DNA of 64,000 bases, from the NCBI RefSeq assembly GCF_000463015.1, contig NC_022247.1, positions 1,178,001-1,242,000 on the forward strand, written 5' to 3'. Numbering within the stretch: position 1 is the stretch's first letter; each line of letters opens with the position of its first letter. The notes under the pieces were generated by a model. That model ran no database searches, was not told the DNA's origin, and saw only the letters and a program-made list of their open reading frames with translations. Shown in pieces: positions 60,771 through 64,000 of this stretch. The translations under genes and the position numbers were made by a program. The stretch comes from Variovorax paradoxus B4. Lineage in GTDB: Bacteria; Pseudomonadota; Gammaproteobacteria; Burkholderiales; Burkholderiaceae_C.

Positions 60771-61670
60771 TCAGCGCTCGTTGCTGATGCCGCTCGAGAC
60801 GTGGCCCGCGGGCACGTGGCGTGCCGCGGCATCGACGTGGCCGGTCTGGTCGTCGAAGAAGAAATCGGGTTCGAACTCGCGCAGGAATTCACCCTTCGGA
60901 AGACCGCCGAGGAACATCGCCTCGTCGACGCGGATGTTCCACTTCATGAGCGTGCGGATCGCGCGCTCGTGCGCGGGGGCGCTGCGCGCGGTGACCAGCG
61001 CGGTGCGGATGCGCATCTGCGCGTTGCCCGCCATCTGCAGGCGATGCAGCGCCGTCAGCAGCGGCTTGAAGGGCCCTTCGGGCAGCGGCAGGTCGGCCTT
61101 GCTGAGCTCGTGCGCCTGGAAGGCGTCCAGGCCCTCGGCCTGGAACACGCGCTCGGCCTCGTCGGAGAACAGCACCGCGTCGCCGTCGAAGGCGATGCGC
61201 ACCTCGTTGGGCCAGGCATCGCTGGCCTTCACCGATTCGACCAGCACGCGCGCGGCCGGAAAGCCCGCGCCGAGCGCTTCGCGCACGTCGTGCGCATTGA
61301 CCGACAGGAACAGGTGCGCGCGCAGCGGCCGCAGGTAGCCGAAGGGCGGGCGCCCCTGCGTGAACACGCCGCGCTGCAGCTTGATGTCGGCGGCCGCGCT
61401 CGAGCGGAAGATGCGCATGCCCGAGACCGGATCGTTGCGCGAGAGGATCACCACCTCGACGCGCTGCACGCCGTCGTCGTTGAAGCGCAGCAGCTTGCGG
61501 ATCAGCGAATACGCGATGCCCGGCGCCGCCGGCACGTCGATGCGGTCGAGCTGCAGCTTCATGTAGCCCTCGTTGTCGCCGGCCTCGAAGATCCTGTTTT
61601 CTTCTTCGAGGTTGAACAGCGCGCGCGACGAGATCGCGACCACGAGTTTGTCTTCGAGGGTGACGGGCAT
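60771..61670 (-). CDS. 5'-nucleotidase (pfam06189 type)
   Basis: A 299-residue cytoplasmic protein resembling cytosolic 5'-nucleotidase IA. The start MPVTLEDKLVVAISSRALFNLEEE contains the ISSRALF segment in place of the DxDG entry. IAYSLIRKLLRFNDDG, VVILSRNDPVSGMRIF and the acidic IAFDGDAVLFSDEAERVFQAEG block (Asp pair typical of the HAD-like core) follow. RTALVTARSAPAHERAIRTLMKWNIRVDEAMFLGGLPKGEFL and FFFDDQTGHV near the C-terminus supply the remaining motifs. It should dephosphorylate AMP/IMP-type nucleotides. It lies downstream of gspF on the same strand, separated by 24 bp. Confidence 0.87.
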   Translation of the reverse strand: MPVTLEDKLVVAISSRALFNLEEENRIFEAGDNEGYMKLQLDRIDVPAAPGIAYSLIRKLLRFNDDGVQRVEVVILSRNDPVSGMRIFRSSAAADIKLQRGVFTQGRPPFGYLRPLRAHLFLSVNAHDVREALGAGFPAARVLVESVKASDAWPNEVRIAFDGDAVLFSDEAERVFQAEGLDAFQAHELSKADLPLPEGPFKPLLTALHRLQMAGNAQMRIRTALVTARSAPAHERAIRTLMKWNIRVDEAMFLGGLPKGEFLREFEPDFFFDDQTGHVDAAARHVPAGHVSSGISNER

Positions 61671-61694
61671 GGCGTGCAGTGCTTCCTGGCGGAC

Positions 61695-62930
61695 TTACTT
61701 GACGAACTGGTTGAGCTGGATGATAGGCAGCATCACCGCCAGAACGATGAGCATCACCACGCCGCCCATGGCCACGATCAGCAGCGGCTCCAGGATGGTG
61801 GCCAGGTGCATCGCGCGGCGCTGCACTTCGGCGCCCAGCTGGTTGGCGGCGCGCTGCAGCATCAGCGGCAGCGTGCCGGTCTGTTCGCCCAGCCGCGCGA
61901 ACATCGAGACCAGTCCGGGAAACCGTTTTTTCTGCGCCAGTGCCGAGGCCAGCGGCGCGCCTTCGCGCACCAGCACCAGCGCGTCGAGCGCATCCGCGCG
62001 CATGGCGCGGTTGCCCAGCGTTTCGGAGGCCGCCTGCAGCGCGCGCAGGATCGGCACGCCGGCGGTCGCCAGCATGGCCAGCGTGCTGGCGAAGCGCGCT
62101 GCGTTGTAGCCGCGCGCGAGCTTGCCGACCAGCGGCAGCCGGAGCCAGGCGGCGTCGAACTTCAGGCGGAAGTCCTCTTGCGCCAGCGCCAATCGCGCAG
62201 CGATGGCGGCGAGCACCACGCCGCCCAGCATCCACCACCCGTAGTTGCGCACCGCCGCGCTCAGCGACAGCATGACGGTGGTGAGGAAGGGCAGCGAGCG
62301 CTTGGTGCCCGCGAACACCTGCGCCACCTGCGGCACCACGTAGCTCACGAGGAAGATCACGATCACGATCGCCACCAGCGTGACGATGGCCGGATAGAGC
62401 GCCGCGCCGATGAGTTTCTGCTGCAGCGCCTGCCGTTCCTCGAGGTCGTCGGCGAGCCGGTCGAGCACGAGGCCGAGGTTGCCGCTTTGCTCGCCCGCGC
62501 CGATGACCGCGGTGTAGATGGGCGAGAACTCGCGGGGGTGAGCCGCCAGCGCTCGTGCAAAGGGCGAGCCCGCGTTGACCTCGGCGCGCAGCGAAGCGAC
62601 CAGGTTGCGTTGCGGCTCGGTCTCGGCTTCGTCGGTGAGTGCGGTCAGCGCGCGTTCGAGCGGCAGGCCGGAGGACACGAGGCCCGCGAGCTGGCGCGTC
62701 CAGACCGCGAGGCCGGTGGAGCTGAAGATCCTGGCGCCGCCGCCCAGCCAGCGGCGCAGGCCGCCATTGCCGGTGCCGTTGACGTGGCTGCTGCCCACTG
62801 GGGTGACCGACAGCGGAATGAGCGCCTGCGCACGCAGCAGGCTGCGCGCGCTGCGCGCGGTGTCGGCCTCGAGCACGCCTTCGCGCGACTGGCCGCTGGC
62901 ATCGATGGCTTCGAAGGAATAGGCGGGCAT
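61695..62930 (-). CDS. gspF: Type II secretion system inner-membrane protein GspF
   Basis: A 411-residue protein with two repeated T2SSF domains. It starts MPAYSFEAIDASGQSREGVLEAD. Domain 1 contains WTRQLAGLVSSGLPLERALTAL and GQEQSGNLGLVLDRLADDLEERQ-like residues (AVIGAGEQSGNLG), then a transmembrane stretch VTLVAIVIVIFLVSYVVPQVAQVF. Domain 2 has RFASTLAMLATAGVPILRALQAA, ARLGEQTGTLPLMLQRAAN and a closing membrane helix LLIVAMGGVVMLIVLAVMLPI. It is the platform protein driving the pseudopilus, possibly for export of enzymes such as the phospholipases after Tat transfer. It follows gspE on the same strand by 17 bp. Confidence 0.93.
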   Translation of the reverse strand: MPAYSFEAIDASGQSREGVLEADTARSARSLLRAQALIPLSVTPVGSSHVNGTGNGGLRRWLGGGARIFSSTGLAVWTRQLAGLVSSGLPLERALTALTDEAETEPQRNLVASLRAEVNAGSPFARALAAHPREFSPIYTAVIGAGEQSGNLGLVLDRLADDLEERQALQQKLIGAALYPAIVTLVAIVIVIFLVSYVVPQVAQVFAGTKRSLPFLTTVMLSLSAAVRNYGWWMLGGVVLAAIAARLALAQEDFRLKFDAAWLRLPLVGKLARGYNAARFASTLAMLATAGVPILRALQAASETLGNRAMRADALDALVLVREGAPLASALAQKKRFPGLVSMFARLGEQTGTLPLMLQRAANQLGAEVQRRAMHLATILEPLLIVAMGGVVMLIVLAVMLPIIQLNQFVK

Positions 62931-62947
62931 GGGAAGGCCGAGTGAAG

Positions 62948-64000
62948 CTATTCGCGCGTGACCCGCACCAGCTCGGCGCGCGAGGTGATGCCGGCCTGCA
63001 CCAGCCGTTCGCCGTCCTCGCGCATCGAGCGCAGGCCGCCGCGTGCGCCGGCTTCGAAGAGCTGGCTCTCGGCGGCCTTGCCGTGGATCAGCGCCTGCAC
63101 TTCGTCATTGGCCACCAGCAGCTCGAAGATGCCGGTGCGCCCCTGGTAGCCGGTTTGCCCGCACACCTCGCATCCGGCGCCGGCGCAGGCCGTGCAGACC
63201 TTGCGCACCAGGCGCTGCGCGAGCACGCCCAGGAGCGACGAGCTCAGCAGGAAGGGCTCCACGCCCATATCGGTCAGGCGCGTGACGGCGCTGACCGAGT
63301 CGTTGGTGTGCAGCGTCGCAAGCACCAGGTGGCCGGTGAGCGAGGCCTGGATGGCGATCTGCGCGGTCTCGAAGTCGCGGATCTCGCCGATCATGATCAC
63401 GTCCGGGTCCTGCCGCAGGATGGCGCGCAGCGCCTTCGCGAAGGTGAGCTCGATCTTGGCGTTGATCTGCGTCTGGCCCACGCCCGGCAACTCGTATTCG
63501 ATGGGGTCTTCCACCGTCATGATGTTGCTGCGGCTCGCGTCCAGCCGGGCCAGCGCGGCGTACAGCGTGGTGGTCTTGCCCGAGCCCGTGGGGCCGGTCA
63601 CCAGGATGATGCCGTGCGGCTGCGCGATGAGGCGCTCGAAGCGCTCCAGCGTGTCGCCCTGCATGCCGACCGATTCGAGCGTGAGCTTGGATTCGGTCTT
63701 GTCCAAAAGGCGCAGCACCGCGCGCTCTCCGTGCGCGCTGGGCAGCGTGGAGACGCGCACGTCGACCGCGCGCGTGCCGATGCGAAGGCTGATGCGCCCG
63801 TCCTGCGGCAGCCGCTTCTCGGAGATGTCGAGGTCGGCCATGATCTTCAGGCGCGAGATCAGCGCGGCATGCAGCGCGCGGTTGGGCTGCACCACCTCGC
63901 GCAGCGTGCCGTCGATGCGAAAGCGCACGGACGAGGTGCGCTCGTAGGGTTCGATGTGGATGTCGCTCGCGCCATCGCGCGCGGCCTGCGTGAGCAGCGC
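62948..64000 (-). CDS. gspE: Type II secretion ATPase GspE (N-terminus outside the window)
   Basis: The reading frame is open to the last base of the window, giving 350 visible residues; the missing part is the N-terminal domain. It begins with [20 protein letters not shown], then [14 protein letters not shown] and [21 protein letters not shown]. Walker A is [19 protein letters not shown], and the Asp box [18 protein letters not shown], Walker [16 protein letters not shown] and His box [13 protein letters not shown] follow. The GspE-typical zinc site is [22 protein letters not shown] (four cysteines). It energises pseudopilus assembly with GspF, whose gene follows directly. Confidence 0.94.
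   Translation of the reverse strand, partial: ALLTQAARDGASDIHIEPYERTSSVRFRIDGTLREVVQPNRALHAALISRLKIMADLDISEKRLPQDGRISLRIGTRAVDVRVSTLPSAHGERAVLRLLDKTESKLTLESVGMQGDTLERFERLIAQPHGIILVTGPTGSGKTTTLYAALARLDASRSNIMTVEDPIEYELPGVGQTQINAKIELTFAKALRAILRQDPDVIMIGEIRDFETAQIAIQASLTGHLVLATLHTNDSVSAVTRLTDMGVEPFLLSSSLLGVLAQRLVRKVCTACAGAGCEVCGQTGYQGRTGIFELLVANDEVQALIHGKAAESQLFEAGARGGLRSMREDGERLVQAGITSRAELVRVTRE

Overview
The window is a high-GC (roughly two-thirds G+C by eye), gene-dense stretch of a betaproteobacterial chromosome. The gene set and protein style fit the Comamonadaceae, most likely Variovorax or a close relative: LysR-regulated catabolic operons, a Bug-type solute receptor, paired CphA/CphA' cyanophycin synthetases, a Tat-exported phospholipase C pair and a GspE/GspF secretion block. 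The genus is an inference from gene content. I saw no rRNA, tRNA, CRISPR array, transposase or prophage genes. No stretch longer than about 300 bases lacks a gene or gene remnant; the longest plain gaps are about 130-210 bases (1392-1602, 40741-40914, 60573-60770) and hold nothing convincing beyond the sites listed.

Layout. 1-1391: end of a PuuE-like deacetylase/allantoinase coupled to a racemase-family protein without the usual catalytic cysteines. 1584-4944: SulP anion permease, a decayed DUF3616-type gene with a (GAC)9 tract, and small genes (hypothetical, XRE, GIY-YIG). 5049-8542: branched-chain 2-oxoacid dehydrogenase E1-alpha, E1-beta and E2, translationally coupled, without E3. 8571-12129: a small hypothetical, a Bug receptor and a tartrate/D-malate dehydrogenase-type enzyme divergent from a LysR regulator. 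12156-20222: Csp-type copper protein, lytic transglycosylase lipoprotein, Na+/H+ antiporter-like protein, lipoprotein hydrolase, XRE-cupin regulator with a palindrome over its start, GNAT, EamA exporter and LysR. 20287-23024: an unrecognised alpha-helical 'toroid' protein coupled to galM.

23021-38639 is the metabolic centrepiece: lactonase, SDR dehydrogenase, GbpR/GguR-like LysR, aldehyde dehydrogenase, two complete sugar ABC importers nested in one operon (ytfQ, then chvE-gguA-gguB, then ytfR-ytfT-yjfF), an IlvD/Edd-type aldonate dehydratase and a DapA-like 2-keto-3-deoxy-arabinonate dehydratase. Together these give uptake and non-phosphorylative oxidation of L-arabinose (and probably D-galactose) to 2-oxoglutarate. 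Two ATCAA-N6-TTGAT palindromes lie between the divergent lactonase and SDR genes. A dispersed palindromic repeat has been absorbed into the coding sequence of yjfF.

38506-40740: LysR with a divergent SDR and a small hypothetical. 40915-49824 is the cyanophycin region: two small exported Cys-containing paralogues, cphA, a cphA' whose Mur-ligase P-loop is lost, and, divergently, an ABC exporter-like protein with an unusual N-terminal domain coupled to a DUF1854 protein. 49835-54514: acyltransferase, queC, SbmA/YddA-like ABC protein, PhnZ-like HD protein and a tiny lipoprotein. 54618-60572: MFS carrier and tandem phospholipases C with signs of gene conversion, plus a small lipoprotein. 60771-64000: 5'-nucleotidase, gspF and the 3' part of gspE, which runs off the window.
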